Below, piece by piece: positions 1 through 12,900 of a stretch of 64,000 bases of DNA. The notes beneath the pieces are model-generated. The model saw nothing but the letters and a program-made list of their open reading frames with translations. It was not told the DNA's origin and made no database searches. This DNA is from Neelides folsomi (lineage: Eukaryota; Arthropoda; Collembola; Neelipleona; Neelidae): positions 1 through 64,000 of the forward strand of contig JAQGBZ010000238.1 of NCBI GenBank assembly GCA_034687125.1. The letters are read 5' to 3'. Numbering within the stretch: position 1 is the stretch's first letter; the number at the start of each line of letters is the position of its first letter. Position numbers and translations under genes: made by a program.

Positions 1-996
1 AATTATCGTATCTCATCAATTAGCATTTTCATATACAATATACATAGATGAATGGACTTTTTGGGCAGTATATTACATATAAATGAATGAAAATATATTT
101 TATTTGTCTTTATACTTTATACATAAATATGTGCTTCTGATAATTTTGTCGCATGAGCACGACTCATCATTTTAATCTTTTAAGAACTATACTAGTGTGA
201 CGAAAATAATTCATTTATAAACCCTGAAAATCAAATTAGATCAAAATTGAATTAAAGCGTGACGACTTTAATTCCATCCATCCTTTATTTACTTAAGATC
301 TTATTTAAAAAAATGAATTTATTCGAACAGATAAAATTCCCAGGGCATTTACAAATCGCAAGTCAAGTGTATTAAATTCCACATTTTCTTCCTATACACG
401 ATGGAATCTGGCTTTTTATTATTAAAATCGTGAGAAATGGGCAAGATAGCTCTCATTTACAATCTACTTACGAGTCAACCTCACGGAGAAGCTCCTTACT
501 CTTAAACTCTACCGGCATGAAATTCGTGAAAAAAAATCCACTCTGAATTTAAACAATGAGACCTTGAATACATCTGTTGCTGTTGGGAAGCTTTTCGGAA
601 GTTCAGCCACTTCCCTCCTTATTACTATTTCTCCCATCCGCAACAATGGAAATTGAAGAAAAAAAGAAGCGGAATTTACATGAGGGAAGGAACCTTTAAA
701 GGCATTAAAAAACTATCAATTCTCACTTCCTCACACAATCCTTCCAACACCCACATTCTTTGCCAGCTCATTATCAAAAAGATAATCGAGACGGCAGCTG
801 GGATTGTCTCTGCCTCTTTCATACTCCATTTCATTCAGAGCGGAAATTCATTATTCAAGATATTGAAGTAACAATAGAAGGAGAGTTATTTATTATTTAC
901 AGTATATCTGCTCAACTCTTGATCGCCCCACTAAATCATTATTATTATTGGGGGCTCGGAAATAAAGAAAATAAATTGTAATATGAAATGGTTTAC
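1..996. other. Intronic or flanking DNA downstream of the last visible CARMIL exon
   Basis: AT-rich sequence with no exon I could match to the next part of CARMIL (the leucine-rich repeats following the LSLEALK block). Because the last visible exon ends in a proper donor, this stretch is most simply the start of an intron whose acceptor lies beyond the left edge. Short open frames here have no recognisable content. Confidence 0.6.
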
Positions 997-3900
997 TTGA
1001 GGGCCTCCAGGGATAATTTGCAAGATGACATGGAAAGATGTTTGAGAGCCAAGCTACTCGTCAAAAACTGCTTGAAAGATGGGGGAATCTCCTTCCCCTT
1101 CTTCGTTGAAAAGTTATTCCTTGACAAGTTGAGGTGAGCCAAATGTGAAGTACACCCACGAAGCAAAGCTCCAAATACCTGTGTAGGGAACAAAAGCAAG
1201 TTTTTATCTTCCCAATGAACCTTTTCCATTCCATTCCATCATTCGGCAAATCGAAACATGAAAACCATCGTGGTCAACTTCAAAGAGTTCATCGTGCAAG
1301 ACCCATTGAGTCGAAGACCAAAAAGGTCAACTTACTGTTTCTAAGGTACAGTCCGTGCCGGAGAGATCAAGGAAAGTAATTGAATTCGGTTGAGCCAAGA
1401 AGTTGCAGAGGTTCTGAAAGAAAAATAATATTATTACACTCGGGCTCTCAGGCGGAAGAAGCTCCTTAACTCTCAGAGTTTCAAGAGACTCAAACTTTCA
1501 GTCAGAGCTAAAGAGATCTTCCGAAGATCTCAAGCGGGAGGAGAGAGTTTAATGAAGGGTGTAATGATACTAATCATAATGCGATCCATCATCAAAGGCC
1601 AATCTCCTTGACACAGTCACTCACGTTGATATCATCTTTCAGAGAATTCCCACTCAGGTTGAGGTGAGTGAGGGAGTTGGGGGCACAACGGTTCAGTGCG
1701 AGAGCGTGAGCCAGCTGAGCAACTCCCTTTGCCGATAAACCACATTGAGACAAATTGAGCCATACAGGCCCTCGGCACAACTTCCCCAACGGACCGCTGA
1801 GATGAATAGCACCTGTGATCCCCAAAAATCCCAAAATTATCAATCACAACCTTTCAATAGAAAATGATGGCGATGTTATTTATTTCAGCCCCCGCATTCA
1901 TACCTTTATCCTCGATCATGTTGTGGGATAAATCGATCGTATGCACTTGACTATTTGTATTGAACGACAGGGCAGCAGACAGCTTTTGTGCGAGGTCCCT
2001 ATGAAAATGAATTTCGTTAATCTTCAAGTTACACAGTTATAGGAATTATTATAAATTTTACAATCCCCTTTGTCCTATTGATGTACGATCCCTCGAATCC
2101 CTCATACGAACTTTGGTATGTATCAAGAATAAAATATATGTCAGTTGTACACCGAGCTTATTATAAAGTAACTGTAAGTCGTTAGGTAGCCCTTCCTACA
2201 TTTTACGCATCTTGAGAGCACCTAATGTATTCCACTACCGTTTTTCGAGTTCATTAGGGAAGGTCAATTTGCCAATTGGAATGAATTAATATTCTACTTA
2301 TAGTCCATCTATGTTAGGGGTTGGGATATTAGCACACTTAAAAGGGGTGTGCCCGATGAAAGATATAAATTACAATTAATCAAGGATATACTTCACCTAA
2401 TTTATCAGACACTCGGCTTAATAAATAAGTATTTATGCTTCAAGATTTACATGAAAGTTACTTTGCGCTAATGGGATGTTTCATGAATTATGGGCCTACT
2501 TTAACCAATATGCTTTCCCTTCAATTCTAATTTAAGAACGTGATAAGAGTATCGAATAAAACCCACGTGTTAAAATAGACACCAAGGAATCGATACATTG
2601 AACACGTACGAATATCCGTTTATCTATTGTTTAAATGGATAATAATGGTAATATAATAGCAGCGTTTAAGATTCCTCCACGTCTCAAGTTAAATTGCTTT
2701 TAGCATCTAATAATGACCAATAAAATTTAAATCAATCTTTTGAGCTATTCAATGTTCCAATGATACCTGTGTAAACTTTCAAATGATAAGAAGCTTCAAT
2801 GACTCGAGAATATTGAAATGTAAACTTGTAAGAGTTTGATTGTTAGTAAACGGAGATGGGAAAACAATGGGTTACTGGATCAATAATATCCAAAATATAA
2901 TGGAGAGATTAATCACACAAACTTTCACACTTTGAACATACTCCCTGGTAAATGCAATCACGGATGAAAGAGAATCTCTGATAAGCAAAGAGTTAATGAT
3001 TTTAACTTTAACTATAGAAGCGACAAAGAAGGTCTCGTAAGTTGATCTCAAAACAAAAAATTACGAAATTGGAACAAAGAAACCAAAAGCGAGGTTAAAT
3101 AGTTTAAAACTTTTTAAGAAAATTACTAATGATGAGCAAAATTCACCTTTAATCACAATCAACGCATAGGAAGAAATAAAAAACAAATAAACGGTGTACA
3201 AATTACACAGAGAGTAAATTACATGGAGAAAGAGTTAATTAACCCTTTACCTCGTCAACAAACCCACACAAAAACACAAGAGTCAATAATATCCCCAGTC
3301 AAACTCAACGTCAAAAAGTAAAATGAAAAGAATAATGAAATAACCACGAGATATAAAAGAAAGGAATTGCACAACACTCGGCACGACAGTAGACAATATC
3401 AACTAGACATTACATATAAAAAACTCCACTCGCATGCGAATTATAATTATGAAGATTTAGGGAAATAGAACACAAGAGTATTAAAATGACATCGCGGACA
3501 AAGAAGGAAATCAAAAGGGAAATATAATCATGAGAAGCTTTTGAAACTAAACTCTCCCAACTTGCCTTCTACCACGTTCACGATCATTAAATCAATTTGC
3601 TTCAAAGTTATTCTTTAGAAGGGAGAAAGGTCGATTATTTATGAATCACCAATTTCCCTCAAGATGAAATGAGTTGAGTAATCTAATTTAATATTTCCCA
3701 TCCACGATCTAACTATAACTATCCTCACTCATATACCCCGTCTCACAAAATAAACAAAACTATAATATTCAACGGGAGAGATTTACCTTCTGTTTTCTTC
3801 TCAAAAGGAAAAAAAGGCCTTTAAATTGAAATTTGTATCCTTGAGCCTCTCTAAGGACGGAGAGTTTGAGTCGGAGGTGGCGAAGCGACTGGCGCTCCTC

Positions 3901-6900
3901 CGTAATGGAATAGTAAATAGGATGAGATGTGGAACCTGAGAAGCAAGGAGATCCGCACAAAGACGTCCCAGGAGGAAAGAAAGAAGCGAAGAGAATGAGT
4001 AAATGATTGGAAAAAAGTGGAGCGTGACAGGATTAAGAGGTTACACACTTAAGACCATAAACAGTGAACTTAAAAGCTTTAACGACTTTGAATGTCTTTC
4101 TCAGAGGTGTTCTCCCTTTCAAGCCCTGTATGAGCTGAGTAGGTGAGTGAGCAATGAAGTCAATTTATTGTTGACATTCCATATGATTTCCCATCAATCC
4201 CATCATTGTCTCCGCACAATGATGGAAGGAGACGTTGATGAGGAATTAAAGGGAGCTGCTGGGGGATTAAACTACTTGGGAAAGTACATCAATGTCGAAG
4301 AGGATTTTTAATGAGCCTAGGGGAGAGTATTTACGAGAAGTGGAGAAGAACATTAAATTTAAAAACATACGTTTTTGCTCCAATATTGTCCAAGTAGATC
4401 TCTTCGAGTGTCAATGACTTCCGTACGACGTGGAGGAGGCGGTCGAGTGCCTCATGTGACAATTTGACATGACTCGATCGAAGACCCTTGAACCAGTTGT
4501 TCAGCTCCAAAGCACTTAGAATTGGCACTAAGTCCCTGTAGCAAATAAAGAAAATAAATGAGAAAATGATCCTTAATTATGAGATTTTTAAGTGAATTTC
4601 TTTCCCTTCCACTCTAATGAAAATACACGTTGAAATGGGAAAATTTCTTTAAGCCCATAATAACACTAATAGGAATCCTATGTTCTTATAAGTCTACGTA
4701 TAATTATATTAAGCATAGAGTATAGTCAATCTTATATTATATTAGTCTTAAATCTCAATTTTACCTCACGAACCGTAGCAAAGAATAAGTAATTGAATGA
4801 ACCTAATCTATTTTTTGGCAAGATGGGCCAAACTTCATTTATCTTCAATTTAACGTTCACGTGTTGCATTCATAAACAACCAACTTATAAAGAGTAATCA
4901 CTTGCTCTTTAATTCCCAAAGCAGTCGGAGCATATAACGAACATGAACCTCGAAATGTTCTACAGCCACTAATATTCCCCTTTATCTATTATTATTAACT
5001 CGTTTCAACTCCTAAGCAAGTATTCGTAATTTATTCGGTTAGTTAATGATGGTCCTCCTTATACCGTGCATAGGAAATAAGAGCTACATACTTAAATACA
5101 ACTTATCACTTCCTTTTCCTCATATATCTTTCCTAATTTTATAGACAAAATGAGGAGCATAAAGATGGTGCAGATTCGTGGATTTTGCACACGAAACCTA
5201 AATGTAGGAAAATTCGCTTCAATCCAACATTACACCAGTGGCACTTCCAACGACCTGAGCTAATAAAATTATTTCGCGTTCCTGCCTAAACTACCAAATT
5301 GTAAAAATTACTCATTCGACTTTCCACATGGTAATGAAGTTAAACTAGGCTCGTGTCTTCTTGACCCATTCAGAGAACACAAAAAGGGAATGGAGCCTCG
5401 TAAAACATATCGTTAATACCATCTCCGTTTCTTATTTCGAAAGAGGGCAGTGGGATTTAATTGAAAATCCTACGCAAAAAATAACAATGGGATCATAAAA
5501 ATGAAAGAATCAATTCTCTTCCTTACCTTGGCTCAAGATGATCAAAATCATGAAGACTCAGCTCTCTTGAATCATGTGACAAGTAAATCGTGTCCACGTC
5601 CTAGAATTCAAAACATTGTAATCATTAAGTTTAAGTTTATAATCAATCGAGTTTTTATAATTGGTAAAAGTAAAATGGAAAAAATTTAGTTTCATTTCTT
5701 CCTATATTGTACAAGCAAAAGTTTGAAGCCAGAAAAGTTAGTTTAATTAATTGCCTTGTTAAAAACAACAACAACAAAACTTGCGTACATTCCATGTTAG
5801 GAAAGAAATAAACACAAGGAAGGAGTAACGAGTGAGAAGAACAGTGAGAGGAAGAAACTTGCTGAGAGACACCACACAGAGTCTTCCCTTAATCTCCGGA
5901 AGAGAAGATCAATTATTGTCAACGCCATGCTCCAAATCCTATCCTCAATGCTCAACAACGCACGTTTCAACTCATCTCTGTGTCCTGAACCTTCCAATGT
6001 TTTAGGTACAATACACGCTGTTACAATTCGTAAACGCATTTATTCCAATGGGAATTAAATGGAACAGCCAAAATGTTCTGGTTACACAGATCCCACAAAT
6101 GAGCCGACACTGGCTCTAAATCTTCCAAGACAAATAAGAGCTCCGTGCATTTTAAGATTGATCTCTCTTTTGCAAATGACTGGATGGATATATGTGTTAA
6201 ACCATCCTTACGTGAAACTGTCGCCGTGAAATCCCATTCACGTCCTCCTGCCCTGATATCCTCCAATCCCAGAGAAAATGTCATGTGATATCACTCTTTC
6301 CTTATTAATCATCAATTCTTTTGGATGCAAATTGGAGGAACTTGAAGCGAGACGACAAGTATTGTTAAAAAGTTTGCTCAACAAATTGTGTTTAAATTAT
6401 AAGTATGATCATTTTCCTGCAGATATTAATAAAGCTAAATGGAGAACTGTCAAGTCTTCTCAACTGTCAAGTGCCAACGAGGAGAAAACAAACTTGTCTC
6501 GTCGTTCTGCTAGAAAAAGAATTTAAGGCTAATTTTCTCTTGTCACCTTCAGCACCTTCCTGAGGAAAGATATAAATTTATGTTTCTTACAACTAAATTA
6601 TTTACAAGCCGTGCAATCTACCTTGAAGAATCGCTCTAAAATTTAACTAGAAAAAGAAAACAACTTTCCCCTTTAATAATTCAAACAGGGATAGGGTAAA
6701 CATTTATATGTTAAAAGATAACACAACTTTCGTTTCTTCTCTCAAGGAACGCATTTGTCATCAAAATTGTCACTTGTCAGTCATAAAAACTAATCTTACA
6801 ACCCATAAACCTTGTTTAAACAGTAAATACTTAAATACTCCCACTAAAATAATAATTGCTTTGCTGAAAATAAAAGAAATTGACAAAACATCGTCGAAGT

Positions 6901-9900
6901 GGTCATTAAAATGTCTCAAGACAATTAAAATTAACAAAACTAGTATTTTTATATTAAGAAATTAAGATTTTTACTTTTATCTTATATTATACAGATTTCT
7001 TTATTAACTCATTATAAAAACAAAGAGAAAACACGGAAAATACGCTTGTGAATGAGATTGTAAAGTGATGAGTATGAGCACATAAAAAGGGCGATCGTAC
7101 ATAAAGAGAGCTCAATCTCCAAACTAAATAACTTGATTGACCGACAGGAAAGATTCTTTTTTCGACTTCATTTACCCATCCATTCCTTGTTAACAATGTG
7201 CTCACTACGAACATCGGAGAGTCAAAAGAAGAACCTACTTTATTCACACATTATTTTTAAAGATCCTCTTGATTGGCAAACAATAGTACAAGGTATAACA
7301 AGGCAAAAGCTCTATCATGATCTACACACAGAAGATCCTGATCAATATTTACGGCTCGAATGAGAGAGATAAAATGTAAAGGATACACAGGATGAAAAGA
7401 ACTCTTGATTCTTTCAACACAATAGAGAAAATCGGAATTTGATAGTCAACGGGAACATCAATATATTTTGCCATGCAAGGAATTTGCTTATTTGATCCTC
7501 CCTCGATTCCTCGGCCTAAAAATAAATGAATCTTTTTTTCCCTTCCAATGACATCCTTCCACACATATGTGAGATGTGTGCTATAAAACAAGAAAATCCT
7601 CAATGTGCAAAATAGGATAACTTCAATTTACATGGGTGTGGATCTTTTCCCATGGCTTATTAGGAGAAATTTTCGATCTTTTTGGTAACATTTTTGAAAA
7701 GATTCTCACAAATTGAGGTAAAAATCAAGAGAAACTCTTCTGAATTGGCTCATTGGGAAACGAGAGAGTGAGAGCTGAATGTCAAAGATTTGTGTGGATC
7801 TGATAAAATAGAATCGCGAGAGTCAATTTGGAGTTCAAAGCGTCAAAAGGACATGATTCGATCTCATTTCCACTCTAAAGCACAGAGGTTATAACTCGTT
7901 TGCGTAAAAGGAAATCTCCTCATCAAACATATATTATTCCCTTCCGAGTTCCGACGTCCGTTATATTGCGGAGGGAAATCAAAACAACACACAATCCTTT
8001 CCAATAATGAATCGAAATCCTTAGTGTCAATTAATTGTAAGAGACCGTAGAATAACTCGATCAAAATGATTGCTTTTTTTCAATCTGATACACATGCTAC
8101 ATGGACCTCAATTATCACAACCACTCGTAAATAAAAACACCAAAAATATTTTTGCTGATTTGGTATTTAAGGTCACTTCATTTGAATTTCAATCCCATAA
8201 AAAGGAAATAGTCATTTGGGATAAAAAAGGAGCATTAATTAGCCTTTAAATAAACTTTTCATTAATTTCCTTTATATCATTAATAATCATTAAAGAAATT
8301 CGACAGTGAATGAAGTCATTCTCATTTATGCTAATTTGCATGCCCTAATGCTCTGAGCTCCAATATACAAATCATTAAATTGCAGGGTGAAATGATTCCT
8401 TTGTAATTTAAATCACGTTTAAATGGTAAAATTCATGGAAAATAAAAGGACCTTCGGTTGAAAATTCTTTATGCCGAACTTACTATTTATTTACGATGTC
8501 GAACATATCCTTAAACTAGAAATTCCTTTCACTTACCTTCGTAAATATCAATAAGATTAAGAATCAAAGGGATCTCATACATAAATTCGTACTTAACGAG
8601 CTTTGCCATTCCTCAAAAAGTCAAAAATTCAATTTCCTCACGTCTTGCTACTGAAGCCTATTTTTAACTAGCATTCGTATATCTTACTTCAAATTCTATG
8701 AATTTATAATAATTCACATATAATGAAGGTGTTGAAACACATCAACCAAAGTAAATTATTAAATGAAAATTTGAAAAAGCTGTAATGAAGTGAACGGAGT
8801 AATTATGTGAGAAGAACCATCAAAAACATCTTCACTTGACATAATTCATTTCAAACTCATTTTGAGCCAAATTTATTATGCATTAATTTCCTTAACTAGC
8901 TTCCAATTTCATAAACCATCTCCTCAATTAAAATCTTGAATTTGCATAACTTTCCATTATCACCCGGGGTCATTACTTATCTCAAAACAACTAAAACAAC
9001 CCAGGCCCAATTATGACCACTGGACGAGAAAATTGTTCCTTTCGTAAATCAAAGTTGTGACTGTAATTCAAAAATCTTATCAAATCTGACACTCGTGAAT
9101 GAAAAATCAACTCACATTATCTCTCAAAAATTTAACACTGCGATTTGTAATAAAAAGGAAGGAAGAGAAACCGGATAGTTATATGATAATGTAACGATGC
9201 TAATATCTTGAGAAAATGTGCAATGGAAATGAGGAGAATCCCCTATAAAATAATAATCCTTACTAGCAAATCCTCGTAAAATTGAGGGAAAGAGAATGTA
9301 AACATATGCCTTCGTGCGGCCCACAAACGACAACTCACGGAGGGCCATATACCACAGAAGTTAATAGAAACATAGAAACATACATATATGCATACATTAT
9401 ATTATCCTTAATTTTTTATCAAGTTGAAAGAGAGAGAGACAAAGTAAGTTAAAAACTGGTTAACTTCATCACTAGATAAAAAGAAAGACGAACTTCCGGC
9501 ACGACTCTGATCCTATGAATAATAACAATCATAACTCACGCCACTGATCCCTCCTTATCAACTTCAAAGAGTCACGCTGGAAAACTTCATAACATACCCT
9601 CAAACACAAATATAATTTACGCACGAGCCTATTATTCTACAAATCTAATATAGTTCAAGCAATGTACAGATCCTCAACCAAATTGCAATTATTAACGAAT
9701 TTGATAAAATATTGGAAAGAATATTGATCCAGAATGAGAATAAATAATCATATTCTTATAGGGGGAAAGTATCAAAAACGAGGTTTTCAAGAGTATTTAT
9801 ACTCGAAATAAAGTTTATATACGATTTATACCATAGTTGAGCAAAAAATACTGAAGAAATACAAATATACCTACTCTAATAGTTGGTATACGTATGAAAC

Positions 9901-12900
9901 GTATCTAGAAATAGCCAATACATTTTCATGAGATTTATCCGCCAAGGAAAAATAATCCAACTGCCTAAATATTTATCACCTCCCTTCAGAGTTCCGACAC
10001 CGCACGGGAACCCGAGATAGTAAAGTAATACCACCTTGTAAAGAGAGAAATAAAGAAAAAGATTTCAGCACGTTGATTTATAAAGTTAAGGTATGCGGCG
10101 AATGCGTGTTGTGTTATTTAGAAGGCTCAAAAAGAATTTGAATTTTGGACAACACGTACAACGGCGGTGCCTTTTCTTTTTCCTTACATTTTTCCCTAGT
10201 ATAAATAATGTGTCAGTATATCACTCCTATCCTAAATTCAACTTAAAGTATTCTCAACTAAACTCAGCTTACGGATACATCTTAAAAAGTGTCCAATAAT
10301 GATGACAAAAAAGGATTAGCTAAAGTTGGACCAAGACGTGCGAAGTTGTAACAGATGGATAAAGTTTAGTAGAGCAAAGATGAACTAACTCTATGAGCAT
10401 AAAAGGACTTCAGTATTAAATGTATTCCCTCGGCCATTTTCACAAACAACCGTCAATTATCAATTAGCTCATGTGACATTAAGGAGGTGAGGACAAGTGA
10501 CAGAGAATAAAATAAACATTATAAAGAATTACCGGGTTACAAGTGTCGTAGAAGGAGGTGAAGGGGCAAGAGAAGAGCTTTTTAATCCGTCCGTACCTCA
10601 ATCTATCCTAATATGAACTGAAGTAACGGAACTTCAAGCCTTTACAATAAGTCAAGTGTTCATTAAATGAGCGGCTCTAACTATCCAATCTCAACTTCTT
10701 TCTCTCTCCTTCTTGAGATCCACGAGGTGTTCGATTTTTGTCCCCCCATCGACTCCTCTACTTTCCATTCCTCATCCTTCCCATAATCAAATGCAGAGTC
10801 GAAGAAAATCTCTCACCAAAATGTAATTACATGACGCGTTTGAACATAACATCTTCTCCAACATCCTCACACTCATACAAATGACTCTTTGGAACAAATG
10901 AGGGTCCCAAATTACCAAAGCATAAACAAATGAGGCAAAATGAAAAGGAAGAAACGAAGGAATGAATGATTAATCATAATCAATGATCACTCTTGTCTGT
11001 AAATGAAGCCCTTTGAGGGGGTTTAGAGAAGGAATCAAGACATCAAGAAGAAGACACTTACCCAAGCGACTTCTTCACGGTAGGGGAGACCGTGCAAATC
11101 GCACATCCACGCGTACTGAGTTGAAAACCCACCGCACGGGCCAATGGACCCAGGACATGAGACGTGTTGGTAATTTGAGGGATTGACTCCAGAAGTTGAG
11201 GGTGAAAAGGATCGATCCATTCCGGCTCCGCTTAACACACTATTTGAACTTGTAATGCTAAGGGCGTTGATGCTGACTGAACTGATCTCCTCACTCAAGG
11301 AAGACGTGCTCTTAGATTTCGGGTATGGCACTGGAGTATTCGTCGCTGTACCAGCCAAACTAGCTGCACTCCCACTGCTATTACTACCGCCATCAAAGGT
11401 GAAGTCAAGGTGCTGGAGACGTTTCGCAGGAACGACGTCGATTCTTCTAATTATATTGCTGCAAATTAAATAAATTATTTTGTTAAAAACTACCAGCTTT
11501 CTAAAATTTATTTTAAATTAAGAACACGTATAATATAAAATAAATAAAATTATAATACATTAAATCATGATTTCATTGAACTAACTTGAGTTCTCTTCAA
11601 AATTATGAAATTAAAATTAATAAATAAGGAGTCAAGAGTAATTCTTGTAATTATTATGACTTACTACAATGGAATCCCAGGAAATGTCTCATTGATAGCA
11701 GTGAGAATTGTGACAATCATCCGGTCAATCATCTCTACTTTGTCGGCATCAGGTATCGAGAACGTGTGACTCTTATCATTGGCAGTTAATGTGAGCTGCG
11801 TTATAAACATTCATTCATTTGAGCTTTTATCCAACTTCGTCACGTTTAATGACTTGGAGATTGGAAATAAGAAATACCTGATTAGGCTTCTTGCTTTCAA
11901 TCGCCTGGACTTCTAAATAATGGAAATGGAAATCGATCTGAAAAAAGATATAGAATGTTAGAATAAGGCTTAACAAGTTCAAGTAAACATTTTTCCAGCT
12001 TAGTTCATTTAATTTCTTTTATGGGATTGAAGGATTAAATCATACATTTATACAAAATCGATGAGAGAATCGTGGACGAGCTGGAAGATGGGAAAGGACT
12101 ACCGGGGAGGAATCTACTAATATTTCTGCTCCGGGGATTCTCGAGGAAATTGAATGAGAGAAATGGAATGGGAATGGGAAAAGGGGGAGTTCGAAAAGGC
12201 GAGCAAAGCTCTCTAAAGGGATCGAATACCAAATACAACTTCCCTGTCAGGGCTATATATTAAGTTTGACAATTAACTTCATCATTCAGCCGTATAATAA
12301 AACGGAACTCACCCTCGGAGGAACCTTCAAGCAGAAAAACCGGCAAGGGCAGAATACCTGGTAGAGAATATAAAACACTCACTTTAGAATATTACAGACC
12401 TTGTCTTTACCTGAGATTACATAATTGGATTCAAAAGATTCAATGGGTAATAAAGGGGGAGCAACTTCAAACTTACCAATATCCGGTTCTCTTGTTTGTC
12501 GCCCTTCAACTCCAACTTGACGGCTGACTTGAGCAGAATCCTTACATGTTTACCCAACAGATTACGTATCCCTTCTGAAAATCATAAAATAATCATAGAA
12601 CTTCCAGAACCATTTGTTAAATGAGACAAGCCATGTAAATTAGTATCAGTTGTCAGTCTTGTCACTCTTAATATCTGTATTTTTGGTTCAATAATCTTCC
12701 AATCGATTAGCGATTCATTTAATTTCTCTGATTTATTCAATCAAAAGGATCCAAACTATAAAAAAACTATAACTATAATTATTTTGGTGATTTTAAAACC
12801 ATATAAAATAAATACGAAACATCATGAAGCACATCGCATGTTTGCATCAAATGTTTTCATTTAATTGAAACCTTTACTATGTCAAGGATAATTGGATAAT

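Noticed and set aside
6278-6526. 82-codon plus-strand frame with a coiled-coil-like KLEELEARRQVLL segment
   Set aside because: Short, isolated, without a recognisable partner exon or family; probably chance.
5797-8064. Series of protein-like minus-strand frames inside the large CARMIL intron
   Set aside because: No family recognised, no consistent splice chain, and CARMIL is continuous without them.
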